The translations under genes and the position numbers were made by a program. DNA of 64,000 bases from Lineus longissimus (lineage: Eukaryota; Nemertea; Pilidiophora; Heteronemertea; Lineidae), in the NCBI RefSeq assembly GCF_910592395.1, contig NC_088319.1, forward strand, positions 12,028,001 through 12,092,000, written 5' to 3'. Numbering within the stretch: position 1 is the stretch's first letter; every line of letters begins with the position of its first letter. The notes beneath the pieces were generated by a model. It saw only the letters and a program-made list of their open reading frames with translations, did no database searches and was not told the origin of the DNA. Below are positions 51,101 through 61,690 of the stretch, piece after piece.

Positions 51101-54100
51101 TGTTTGTTTATAGTTTTATCACATTCTGTTCAGCCCGTCTATGCGATGAGGCAGAGTTGTTCCCTCAAACAAAAAATTGCAAACCCTGTTTCACTCCCTT
51201 GCAGGAATGGTTTACAATCAAGGTGGAATGCCACCTCAGCAACAAGGTAGAAATTCTTCAAGAATACATGTATTCTCAATGTTTTACTTTTATTGTTTAT
51301 GTCATTATGATTTATTTTTAATTTCATTATGTTTATATCATTCATTGTGGTCACTCTTCACGGTGACTGGGAAAGGACATCACTAAATTTTACATGAAAA
51401 CGAAATTTCCTGATATATATATCTCGATCGATGGACTTTAAGTGTCTCAGTGCATCGAAATATCATCTCGGGCGATCGACTTATCTATCTTTGGTGATAG
51501 AGATCAACAGTCCATCAATCGAGACATTTCAGGAATTAATTTTTTTCAGGTTAAAAAAATTACCATGTGAATGTGATGTCCTTTCCCAGCGACCGTACTT
51601 CTTGAATATTTTACTTGCAATTCATAACTAAAACCGTTACTTCTCGCGCAATCAAATGCACCTCTGTGAATTTTCAGAATTTCTTGGAAGTGTACTGACA
51701 AATTTCTGGTACAATTTTCAGGGCAAGCCTACCAGGTCCCCGGCCAAGGTAGTCTATTGTACTTGTAGGTCGTGATTTGCCTGTCACTAACAATTAATAA
51801 ATCTTGCTGGTATATTTGTTCAGTCTGACTTAGCTCATTAGCTATACAAAACTGCAATGATGGATTACAAAAGTGCTATCTCTATATGGTCCATTGCGCT
51901 TCTGTAGTTCCTGATGTGACTGCGATGAGGTTTTCATGAATGTTGGCAATGTCAGCTTTATTGGAAAAAACAGAACAAATAAATCACTGCTTGTCTAACC
52001 AAACCAGCCAAACTGAAATAGATAATATTACAATGACTTTTTAGAATAACAATCTGTAATAGGTTATGGTTATAAAAAACGTCATGGAACTATTGGATAC
52101 AGGATTGAGTACACTGATTGTTGTTCAAGTTACATGGTGTCGTCAACACAACATCATAGCACTGTAGTTGTACTGCCAGTTGTAAAAGATGAACGTCACA
52201 TTTTAGGACTTGGGCTCATCCAACAGCAAGGAATCCAGCAGTAATGGTAACATTGTATAGCAAATATTAAACTTAGGTTATTAATAATAATTGTTTAAAT
52301 TCTCATCGTATTTCAGCTTGTGGTTCAGTCATTAACATCATTTACAAGCTTTGTTTAACATTTTCAAGTAGCTATTTCTCACACTGTCTTTACCATATCT
52401 TCCTTGATATCCTGCGTTTTGTTCTTCATAATTTCCTGTTCGATTGGAATCTGAGTTGTGTATTTGCCTCTGTCAATTATCTTTGTGTCTATTTTTAAAG
52501 ACCTGTGTCTTTGCCCTGTGTCAACAAACCAGTCCAGTGCTTCTGCCTATTCAAAATGACCTATTGTAGATTGAATTACAGCAGAACAGCTGAGCCACAA
52601 GCGTCTAGTCATCCCTCATGTCGGTACTCAGTAAGAGTTGCATAATTCGTGGTGCAAGCAACTGGACCCACCCAGAATATGGCTGTGCCAAATAAGGCTG
52701 GGCACTATTCCTCTGTGTGCGCCTAGCTTTAGTATGTATTGCTGTAACTAAGTAAGGAACAAAGTACTTAGAGAAATGATCAAGGCAACAAAAACCTTGA
52801 GGACACAAAGATCAGTCTAATCCGATTAGATCAGTCTAATCAGATTTCTTCATGCATACTTTCAGGAATGCCGATGCAAGGGGCCCCTCAGCAGCAGCAG
52901 TGGATGCAGAAGCCACAGTCCATTCCCGGCTGTCCCCCTGGACTCGAGTACCTCACGCAGGTTGATCAGTTGCTTGTCCATCAGCAGGTAGAGCTCTTGG
53001 AAGGTAAAATCTCCCCCAGACTGTGTCTGTTTGTTAGTGCAGTTATTGTTGAACCACAGCAATTATGGGTTCCCTTTGAACTCAATACCTCACATAGGTT
53101 GATCAGTGTTGGGGCCGTCAGCAGTTAGAGCTATTGGAAGGTAAAACAATGCCCCTTCCCTCTTCATCGATGACTGTAGCTACAGCAAATTTATCTTTGG
53201 TTGCCCGCTGCACTTGAATAACTCACATAGTGCATAGGTTGATCACTTCCCTGGCCATCAAAATGAAGATAATGCCCATTTCAAGGATGGTAATCGGTTT
53301 GCTGGAAAACAAAGAAATGGCTTGCACCCTTGACAGTGGTATTTACTTCGTTTTGAACGAGTTCGAATTGCTTCAGGATTTCAAGTTCTAGCCAAAACAG
53401 TGGAATTGTGCCTATGGTTAAGCCTTATAAAACACCCGCTTGAACTCAAATAGGCCCTACATTCATTATACAGTCAATAGTCATATACCTGATCACATTA
53501 ATTGAATCAAACTTATAACTTTGGTCCCATAGGAGTTGTTAAAGTTCCAAAGGGTTGTGGAAAGTTTGTACGGCTTGACCCGGGTAATTAGAGCACTTCC
53601 TGCAAAACAGGGGCTCCGAAATTGCTTTAAATTTGTCTCTTTGGTGCAAAAGTGTGTCAAAATGCTGACCATTTTTTGACTGTGCATGTGTCAAATATGA
53701 GGCGCTGCATAGCCCAGTGGTTGTTGACACTGCTGGCTACCACAGAACGGTAAAGAAATGCTGTCGGTTCAGGATTAGTCCTTTAGATGGAGTTTGTGTA
53801 GTTTACATCATTTTGAAGAGATGATTGCCACAGTCGATGAGACCCTGTCTGGTGACTTATATCTACGTCATTGGCACAAAACGGTTGGGCTTTTATGACG
53901 TAGATCTACGTCATTGGGCACCCAAGGTTTTAATCATTTAATCATTTCATTTGTCAATCAATTTCAGCTATGACTGGTTGGGAAACGAAGAACAAATATC
54001 AAGTCAAAAATAGTTTGGGCCAGCAGGTGTATTTTGCTCAAGAGGGTATGTACGAGTACACTATCATGATTTATTGATCTAATGCCTACCTCATTGATTA

Positions 54101-57100
54101 ATTCGTTTCTGCCATAACAGGTTGGGAAAGCAAGAATAAATATCAGATTAAGAATAGTATTTGTCAGCAGATATATTTTTCTGCTGAAGGTATGTTGTTG
54201 GTAGAATCAAAAGCTTGGGAATAAGGGAGAGGGAATAAGTAGCCAACTTCCCATATTGTTTTGTAGTATCAGCTATAGTAATAATCGCGATCTTGTCATC
54301 TCTTGCAGAGTCTGATGCCTGTATGCGTCAATGTTGCGGACCACAGAGAGGATTCACCATGCATATCACAGACAACATTGGAAATGTAAGGCCGCATACG
54401 TTTAATACTGTATGCTCCCATTTTCCGACACACACAGTGTTCACAAGGCTCGAAGGCCCGACCCATCATAATTAGATAAAATAATGAGAAATAAAAATAA
54501 AATCCACTGTATAGAGCAGCGTGATAACCAATGTTTGTGCACTTTCACAACTTATCAGCCATCTAGATGAGGGAAATAGCCCCAACTAAGACATTGCGCC
54601 TTGTTCTGAAAAAAAGTGAACTGTAATTCCAGCAGTATTTGGGTAATTTTATTTCTTCCGATCATATATAGCTATTTGGGTTATTTTTATTTTTAATTTT
54701 ATTTCGATCACCCGACCATACATTTTTAAAAGCTCTTCCCGTAAACCAAGAAATAAAAAACATGTGGCCTAATCTTGCTTCAGAATGCTTGCTTCGGGGT
54801 GAAACACGGGCCGTGATGGTGTTAAGGAAGGTTAATTTAAAATTTTGATGATTTCAATTTGCAGGAGGTGATCAGTGTCCAGAGGGAGTTCAAATGCTGT
54901 GCTGGTGTTAATTGCTGCGCCGGTTCAGATTGCTGTGCGATGGAGGTTGAGGTCCAGGCACCCCAGGGTGAAACCGTTGGCTACATAAAACAACAGTAGG
55001 TAGTGTTGTACCTCGCTTAGCGGACACCTCTCTATTAAGAACACTAGTTTTGGTTCTGAATTAGTTATTTGGATTCATTTTGACCTCTCTATAAAGGACA
55101 CCTCTCTATAAAGGACAGCACTTGTCAGTCCCGAAAATGTCCTGAGGTTATACTGTACAGGTAACTCATCCTCCTATAGCTGGCGTTGGATCATTTCTGA
55201 AATACGCTCACACAAATCCTGCTGAAGTTCAATCTCGCTTACAAGCTTGTGGCTGTCAGAAGTTATTGCCCAATGAGCATGTCATCACAATGTCATCAGC
55301 TAACATGCTTTCTAACAATCGGGCTTGGTATCAGAGTGTAATTCTGCTTGTCGATTGTCTGTCATCCGCTCTTAAGTTGTTGCTCTTTGTACCTTTTCAG
55401 ACAGAGTTGCTTGGCTCCTTGCTACGTGGTTCAGAACACGAACAGAGATACTATACTAGAGATCACAGGGCCTGTGTGTATCATCCAGGGACCATGCTGT
55501 CAACAGGACCAGGACTTTGATGTAAGTACTTTGAGGCGTCGCAGCGGTGTAATGGCTTGGATCTCTTACTAACAGTCACGAGGTCCCCTGGTTCAATCTC
55601 CACTGTCCGGGTGAGACTCTTGGCTGGTCATTTGTCTTTAAATGGGTACCAGTTGGAAGTGCTCAGGTTGTTGCGCTGACTCATCTGACTGCTACTGAAA
55701 AGTTTCAGCTGAGACTGAGGATCAAATGTAAAGCATTTCTTTCATTCCAGGTGTCCACTGCCGACAACAAGGAAAATAAAGTGGGAAAGATCAGCAAGCA
55801 GTGGTCAGGTCTTGTCCGGGAATACTTCACTGATGCTGACAACTTTGGAGTTAACTGTAAGTTGATGGTGTCTCTGTAGTGTAACGATCTCGAGAGTGAA
55901 AGAGCAGTAACAGTACGCATTAGAGGCCTACTCCGTTCAATAATTAGTCTCCGCCACGGCACGTAGTGGCCGTGAGAGGAGACTCTTGGGTTAGCTAGGA
56001 AACTTTCTCGGCAAAATCAACCTCGGCCTAGGGCGCCGATGTGCCTATGCGTGTGTACACGTTGTAGTGCTTGTGGGTGGATTTCAATTGTCGCAATTTT
56101 GTCAAGATTTGACACGAAGTTTCGAGAAAACCGCACATTGATAAAATATTCTGCTCTTACGTACGGCGAGTTCATTTATTATTCCAAGTCCACGTCGGCA
56201 GTACGTCGTTATTCGAGCACTTTGAGCACGGAATACATTGTAGTTTCGTAGATTGTTTTTGCGGCAATGAGCACTCGGAACGTTACTCGCACGTCTTGGT
56301 TCCCTCGGCTGTTCCTAGAGGGCAGGAATAGCACGCCTCCTAGGAACAGCCGAGGGAACCAAGACGATGTTCGCACTGACTGCACATGCGCATTCAGAAC
56401 GCCGTGGCGGAGACTTCAGAGTATGCCTGCAGACTCAACTGACAATTCTAGTTAGATTTCTGATGCGATCTCTTGGCAGGTCTCCTTGCCTAGCCCTTGT
56501 TGGCCTATCAAACCCCACCAAGGTGCATAATTGAGTGCTGGTCAGAAATACTCAGGTTGGAGGCCAGTTGGGAAGCTTATCCGAGTTCTACTGAAAGGTT
56601 TTAGCTTAGACTTGGGAATAAATGTAAAGCAGTTTGAAAATGTTGTACATTTTAGAGCCCTGTGTAGGATCTTACATTCATTTATTTATTCATTCGAAAG
56701 TTGTGTAGTATGATTGATTGATTTTTGATCAACAGTCCAAAGAAAAGCAGTGTCCCAGTTGACCTAGATGAAAGATTCCAGTTGTGATGTTTTGTTATAA
56801 ATGGATGCCTTGTGATAGCATGGACCAGTCCCAGTACATTTTCAATCATCAAAGCCGAAATAATTTATGTGCTTCTTTTTGGTTTTTAGTCCCCATGGAT
56901 CTTGATGTGAAAATGAAGGCCACACTGCTCGGGGCGGTGTTCTTGATTGTAAGTATTCAGTCTTGGATTGGTGAAAGATGTGTTGCGAGACTCGGCCATT
57001 TTCAACCACTTGAGGTAGATTGTAAATGAGCAGTGGTCTGTCCTAAGAGGAAAGATGGTTGTTGCCTCTTTTCTATCCATGTCTAGGAGAATGTCGGTTT

Positions 57101-57828
57101 TTAGACGCTTAAGTTAAACTCTTTAAAATATTTTTACCAAGTCAAGGTATCTTCAAGCTCAGCGCGGCCCACCCTGCCAATACCTTGGCATCTTACCACC
57201 TTACCTTGGAAGAGTCACCCTACCTTGCTCTAGAATTCTGTAAAGAGTTTCTTAAGGGACACCCTACCTTAAACGGTTGGCCGCCCTATCTTGTGTTACA
57301 CTGGCAAAACTTCTTGAATATCAAGGGTACCACTGTATCTTGAGAAAACCCTGTGGAGAACGCTGAAGCTGTATCGCTGTCCTTGTTGTTTGTTTCGGGG
57401 TTTTTTTTAAAGCGAACTGGAACCGCCGAGCGATTTATTCAACTTTTCGACTTTCACCGCCCGAGAAAGTCAAACTTCCAACTTCCTATTCGAGTTCAGA
57501 TTTGTAGCTCCGCCCAGTGCCCGAGCATGCGCAGTTCAATTTGTTATTATTGAGAATCATGTGAGAATCACGTGAGTCATGCGATCTTTCATTCATGAAT
57601 TTTCGTAGTAAATTCCATAGTAGTGACGTCACTGATTGATTGACAGCTAGGCGCCATGTTTCCTTCATGCCTCGTTCTGATCACCCGATACGCGGGAAAT
57701 GAAAACGAGGTCATACGAACTGGCTTGGCGGTTCCAGTTCGCTTTAACTAAAGCTTCCCCCATTTTTGTTATTTCAGGATTTTATGTTCTTTGAGCAGAA
57801 GCAGAACAACAACAACCGAAATTTTTAG
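48123..57828 (+). CDS. Phospholipid scramblase
   Basis: Calcium-dependent lipid scramblase-family (PLSCR) protein, palmitoylated and single-pass at the plasma membrane. Exons 48123-48354, 50074-50115, 51205-51246, 51722-51748, 52866-53003, 53968-54045 or 54121-54189, 54309-54385, 54865-54995, 55401-55521, 55751-55856, 56890-56948, 57778-57828 join in phase; 367 aa with the first alternative. The N-terminus is a Pro/Gln/Gly-rich repeat ([14 protein letters not shown]) spread over small phase-1 exons. The barrel domain begins near [36 protein letters not shown] is a cysteine-rich palmitoylation-type motif. The C-terminal helix ([20 protein letters not shown] then DFMFFE) is diagnostic of the family. 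An acceptor before the ATG (exon edge 48107) implies an upstream noncoding exon. Which vertebrate PLSCR it matches best is not determined. Confidence 0.95.
50630..50822. mobile_element. Diverged relative of palindromic element R8
   Basis: ATATGTGACCCATCACAGCA start, AAAACTAGGTGCATGTCGCA, TTTCACAAAAGGCAGAAAAT and GCTGTGACGGGTCACATATG end follow the R8 plan but differ at many positions and have an asymmetric centre. It abuts a standard R8 copy. Confidence 0.75.
50818..51050. mobile_element. Palindromic element R8, copy 3
   Basis: Near-perfect foldback identical in plan to 29364-29585 and 36510-36735. It shares its left CACATATGTG junction with the diverged element on its left, as if one inserted into the end of the other. 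In scramblase intron 2. Confidence 0.88.
51360..51598. mobile_element. Foldback element R6, short copy
   Basis: ACGGTGACTGGGAAAGGACA start and TGTCCTTTCCCAGCGACCGT end are the same termini as in the 740-bp element at 9449-10192. The interior differs: it has ATCTCGATCGATGGAC and GTCCATCAATCGAGAC inverted arms. In scramblase intron 3. Confidence 0.8.
53020..53275 (+). pseudogene. Two decayed copies of scramblase exon 52866-53003
   Basis: Copy 1 (about 53050-53145) has AATACCTCACATAGGTTGAT and GTTAGAGCTATTGGAAGGTAAAA, matching the exon's 3' half including its GTAAAA donor. Copy 2 (about 53185-53270) has CACTTGAATAACTCACATAG and GGTTGATCACTTCCCTGGCC, without the donor. Frame and start are lost in both. 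Confidence 0.75.
53968..54045 (+). other. Scramblase alternative exon 6a
   Basis: 78-nt exon, phase 1 at both ends, encoding [20 protein letters not shown] then VYFAQE. Acceptor CAATTTCAG and donor GTATGT. It begins the first strands of the scramblase barrel. Partner of 54121-54189. Confidence 0.85.
54121..54189 (+). other. Scramblase alternative exon 6b
   Basis: 69-nt exon, phase 1 at both ends, encoding [20 protein letters not shown] then SAE, clearly a duplicate of 53968-54045. The ancestral acceptor position reads TTTCTG instead of TTTCAG; the usable acceptor is three codons further in (CATAACAG). Donor GTATGT is intact. The intron between 6a and 6b is only 75 nt. Confidence 0.8.
55003..55160. 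mobile_element. Element R2 copy in scramblase intron
   Basis: GCGGACACCTCTCTATTAAG, TTTTGACCTCTCTATAAAGG (partly doubled) and GCACTTGTCAGTCCCGAAAA, ending TTATACTGTACAG. Confidence 0.65.
55535..55700 (+). mobile_element. tRNA-derived SINE-like fragment
   Basis: GCAGCGGTGTAATGGCTTGG followed by TGGTTCAATCTCC (B-box-like) and a TCTTGGCTGGTCATTTGTCT body. A related body (GTGCTGGTCAGAAATACTCA, GGTTGGAGGCCAGTTGGGAA) lies at 56535-56640. Both in scramblase introns. Confidence 0.45.
56292..56366. repeat. Perfect 27-bp hairpin
   Basis: Arms 56292-56318 (CGTCTTGGTTCCCTCGGCTG then TTCCTAG) and 56340-56366 are exact complements around a 21-nt loop. It lies in the scramblase intron 55857-56889 and is transcribed with it. 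No larger element is evident. Confidence 0.9.
57160..57366. repeat. Dispersed repeat R7, copy 2
   Basis: Same modules and order as 24005-24160: CACCCTACCTTGCTCTAGAA, GACACCCTACCTTAAACGGT, TGAGAAAACCCTGTGGAGAA. Confidence 0.6.
57407..57752. mobile_element. MITE with TTAA target duplication
   Basis: TTAAAGCGAACTGGAACCGC at the left and GCGGTTCCAGTTCGCTTTAA at the right are perfect inverted repeats including a flanking TTAA, the target site of piggyBac-type elements. About 345 bp, no transposase. It ends only 25 bp before the last scramblase exon. Confidence 0.8.
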
Positions 57829-60235
57829 ACGGACAGGAAAGCCAAGATTTCAGAATGGACTTCATCAAGTTGGGACACGTGTCGAATTGTGTCAAATTTT
57901 CATCATCATCATCATAATAAATTATGTCCCTGATCTTCAAGACCTCCCCTTTTCACAGGTGACATATCCAAACCACCTGAACATTTTTTCGTCACAGTTG
58001 ATATATAAGTGTCATGCGGTCGTATGAGTCCATTTGAATATCGCTTTCAAACTCGTACTCAAAATGACTTATTGATTCGAAAAATATCATGATGTAATAA
58101 ATCAACCACAGTGTTGTTCGTGTAATATCTGTTTACTTGGCTGAAGGAATTCCTTTGACTTTGTAGACTAGAATGTAACCAAGGTTGTAATTTATTAGGT
58201 CCATACTGGACATTTTAGTATAATCTCTGTAAATATTATACGTCATTTTGCATGCATTGGGTGAAGATGGATTTGTTGGGGCTGTGTCGGCATAATGTTC
58301 AGTATGTTTGTAGAAAGAAGCTCGGACAGTGAGTTATGTTATTGCCAAAAAATGTGTTTTTATATAGATTGAACATAATGGTGTAAAATAGTTGAGGTGA
58401 AGGTCTTGTTTCCTGAAGAAATCTCCTGTGTATATAGGTTGCTGGAATGACATTTCCCTGCTGATTTGTAAATATTTATAAAAAATAGGGCCGCCTACCC
58501 TCGTCACTGATTCGAGCATCATGACATTTCCTTCTTCTGTCCATTTTTAGATATCTGTAGCTTCATTAGTGATATATTTTTCTATAATTTGTGCGTTTTA
58601 TATTTGAAAGTGAATTTGCTTTAAAGAGAATTGTCAGCATTCAATTCTGCCCTGCTTAGACTGCTGTGTATTCTGATACTGTGTGGACGCTGTTAAGCTA
58701 TATGAAGGCCACAAGGCCTATAATATGTGTAATAGGCCTAGTGGCGAAACAGATGCACCAAAACTGACTAGATAGCATCTACATGGTATAGAAAACGTTC
58801 ATGTTCGGTTTCCAAAGACTGTGCGGTAACAAATTCATCAGAATTGAGCTACATGTATGGCTAAAACACGAAAGTCAGCAGACCAAGTAAAATAACTACT
58901 CAGAATAGTGTCTGTCCCTCAATCTGTCAAGATGGGGCATGTTTTGTAACTGTAAGACCTAGGCACTTCAAATTTCACTTGTATAATACTTCTTTTTTTC
59001 TGTTGTTTTGGCTGGTGGTTGAGGCTGAAAGAGACCTTCCAGGTACTTTCCATTTTTGTACATCTTACCTGTGTATTTCAGCTGAGTGCCAGGCCCTTGA
59101 GCCTCTTGTTTTTAAATGATATACGCGTAATGCTGTTGAAGCATACTTTAAGCCAGTTATTTGAAAAACAATTCTTGGACAGTGTTTTCAAACTTTTTTT
59201 TTGATTTGCACTGAAATTCAGCTAGCATTTTGTTTAAAAGTGTTGAAATCCTGTGAAAGTTATTATCATTTTATCAGAGGCTTTTACTGGAATCGCAGTC
59301 GGCACCACTTGAGGGCTATAATCTCACTCAGGTAGTAACCAGCGGCTACATCATGAAGCTTGGCTTCTTCCATCCCCAGGTTTGCTACCAGGGAACTATT
59401 TGAATGCTTTAAAATGTATGCAAGTTTTAAAAAACCACTCACCAAGGCCATTTGTCCGAACGTCCCAACCTACCTTGGCAACTCACCACCCTACCTTGCC
59501 AATTCCCAAGCTAATGTCGAGAACCAAGCAGGCCTTCCATCATGCCTTGATTTTCTTGTCTGTCTGCTCAATTTTTGAGGACTTCCGTTTGTTCCTCTCC
59601 TAAGAGGGGCGTAATTTGACAGCAGAAATCGAAATATCTATGCCTGAGCTCTACGTACAACTTCGAATTTTCAATATTTGAAAAATAATTGATTTTAGAG
59701 GCATACATTTTTTTGTATTTTGCAAGTTAGGGCAGGTCGAAGAAGAGTGTTTCCTCATGAAAATTGTTCTTCTGCCTTCTGGTCAATATTTTATCCCAGA
59801 GTCTGACATTGCCCCTGTGTGTTCATGACAAAAACAAACATTTCTTGGTCCGTCCTGTCATTGTTTGTGTATTCTATTTCTATGCAAAAGTTGTGTTTTT
59901 TTTATTTAGTCAATTAGTGGATGGTCCAACGGCCTAACATATTTATGACAAACAGTCTATATGAAATGTGTTTTAGGCTGTTTCACTTCAGAAAACTATG
60001 TGGTATATCCGTGGTGATGGGTTTTGTAGATATCTAGCAGGAATCATATTTAGAGGGCAACTCAGTTGGCTGGCAGGTATATTATAGAAGTTCGATCTTT
60101 TTTATATATAGTAGTGTTGGAGTAGTGTCTGTACATCCACAATGTAATCATGGAGTCACTATTAAACTTCCTTCAGATGTAACAAATCAAATCCAGTCTT
60201 TGACAGAGTCAATATCCATGATAAGAAGTTTTTGC
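57829..60235 (+). other. Probable scramblase 3' UTR and flank
   Basis: Long AT-rich stretch with no coding gene seen. It includes an ATC microrepeat near 57900 and an R7 fragment (CCAACCTACCTTGGCAACTC, ACCACCCTACCTTGCC) at 59465-59505. Where the transcript ends could not be fixed. Confidence 0.4.
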
Positions 60236-60441
60236 GGTCCCCCAAATCACAATTGACATCCTTCCTGTTTCGCATCAGTTACGCGTCAGGTGCCCGCAAG
60301 TTTCAAGCCAATGAATGTTGCACCCATGACACGCTTATCTCTATGTTTTCACGTGCATTACGCGCAACATGCGCTGGGTAGCGCATCAATGATCGCCATT
60401 GACGTGAATTTAAGGATGTCAATTGTGATTTGGACTGTAGG
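60236..60441. mobile_element. MITE family R5, full copy
   Basis: CCCAAATCACAATTGACATC at the left and GATGTCAATTGTGATTTGGACTGT at the right, with the interior ATGACACGCTTATCTCTATG and GCGCTGGGTAGCGCATCAAT shared with 23790-24004. Confidence 0.75.
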
Positions 60442-60648
60442 CCTACCAGTTTATTGTTCATTTACAGTTGCAAGCTACCTCGAAAGTAAATAAAAACACC
60501 ATCTCATCTTGTCTCATCGAACGGTGTCAACAGTTTCAGTGCTGAGGTTTCAGACCCCTTTTCAGACCCCTTGGAAAAAATCTATCGGACAGAGATAGGT
60601 CAATAAGGTTCTGCAATGGAGAGAAACCCGAAACAACTGTCTTCAAGG

Positions 60649-60797
60649 CATTAACAACACAAACGCCATCTTCAGGGTAATGAAGGAACTGACTCCGTTT
60701 AAACGGAGTCGCCATCTTCAGGGAGATGAAGGAATCGACGCCGTTTAATGGAGTCAGTTCCTTCATTACCCTGAAGGTGGCGTTTGTGTTGTTTTAA
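60649..60797. repeat. Foldback repeat
   Basis: Arms ATTAACAACACAAACGCCAT/CTTCAGGGTAATGAAGGAAC and the mirrored GTTCCTTCATTACCCTGAAG/GTGGCGTTTGTGTTGTT, about 47 bp each, with an inner palindrome GACTCCGTTTAAACGGAGTC at 60691-60710 and an extra partial copy of the arm (GCCATCTTCAGGGAGATGAA). Non-coding. Confidence 0.8.
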
Positions 60798-61595
60798 TGT
60801 TGAAGCCTTTACTGAGAGATTTTTAGTGGAAGGGGTTGCCGAAAAAGTGACGTAGAAATACAGCGGATGGCGCTGAAAGTGTTGAGAGTCACGAATTGAT
60901 ATGTTCATTTATGACAAGAGGTGCGCGTGCCCCCCCCCCCCATCTGTGCACCTCTCCACAAGAAGCATCAGATACCTGAAAAACGCGTATTCTGGGAGAG
61001 GGCCACAGGACCCTCCCTCGGTCTGTGCTCCCTTGCTCAAATTTCTGGATCCGCAACTCTAATGAGCACATCATTTGAAATTTAACCGTTGAAGTTTCAA
61101 GATGAAATTTAACCCTTGAAGCTTCAAGATATCTCGCCATTTCTTTTTGATTCTAATACCAGTTCCCCGGTTCAAGGTTCAAGAATTTGGCTTGTAATTA
61201 GTTTAGTTATACATTTGTATTTGTCTATAAATGACGTGTAGATTAAAAAATCCTGTAGCTGGTTAAATTAAAGTCAACGTCTCATCAGGCGTATTTAGCT
61301 AGTGTTCTTCTGGTGATCCGCTTCAGTTGTATATCGCATGTAGATGTAGATCGTAACATGTAGATCGCAAAACCAAGACATTGGGTGTTTGGGTGAGCAC
61401 TGGGGCGTAAAATAAAAAAGCCGAAAGACCCCTTGTGTCTGACGATATAGTCAAACGTACAGTAGTCCTCAATGAATTCTTTCTTCTAAATGAATTGTTG
61501 GTTTTATCTATCTAGGCCTATGGTCACGCTTGCGTAGTGAGAGCAGCGTTTCTTTTAATAGCAAGGCACAAACTGAGTTTGAACATGACACATTT
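60798..61595. other. Intergenic stretch
   Basis: Contains a C-homopolymer near 60931-60940 and a short TTTAACC...TTGAAG direct repeat near 61081-61125. No gene seen. Confidence 0.4.
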
Positions 61596-61690
61596 AGACT
61601 CCCGAGGCAGTCCATTTCGTCATCCTGGTACATCATGTACATGGTCGTCTGGGCGAAAGGACGAAACTGGTCCACTGCGTCCAGAGTGTA
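61596..61690 (+). repeat. Dispersed repeat R1, copy 4
   Basis: AGACTCCCGAGGCAGTCCAT start, TCGTCATCCTGGTACATCAT and GGTCCACTGCGTCCAGAGTG end. Same order as the copies at 115-411. Confidence 0.6.
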
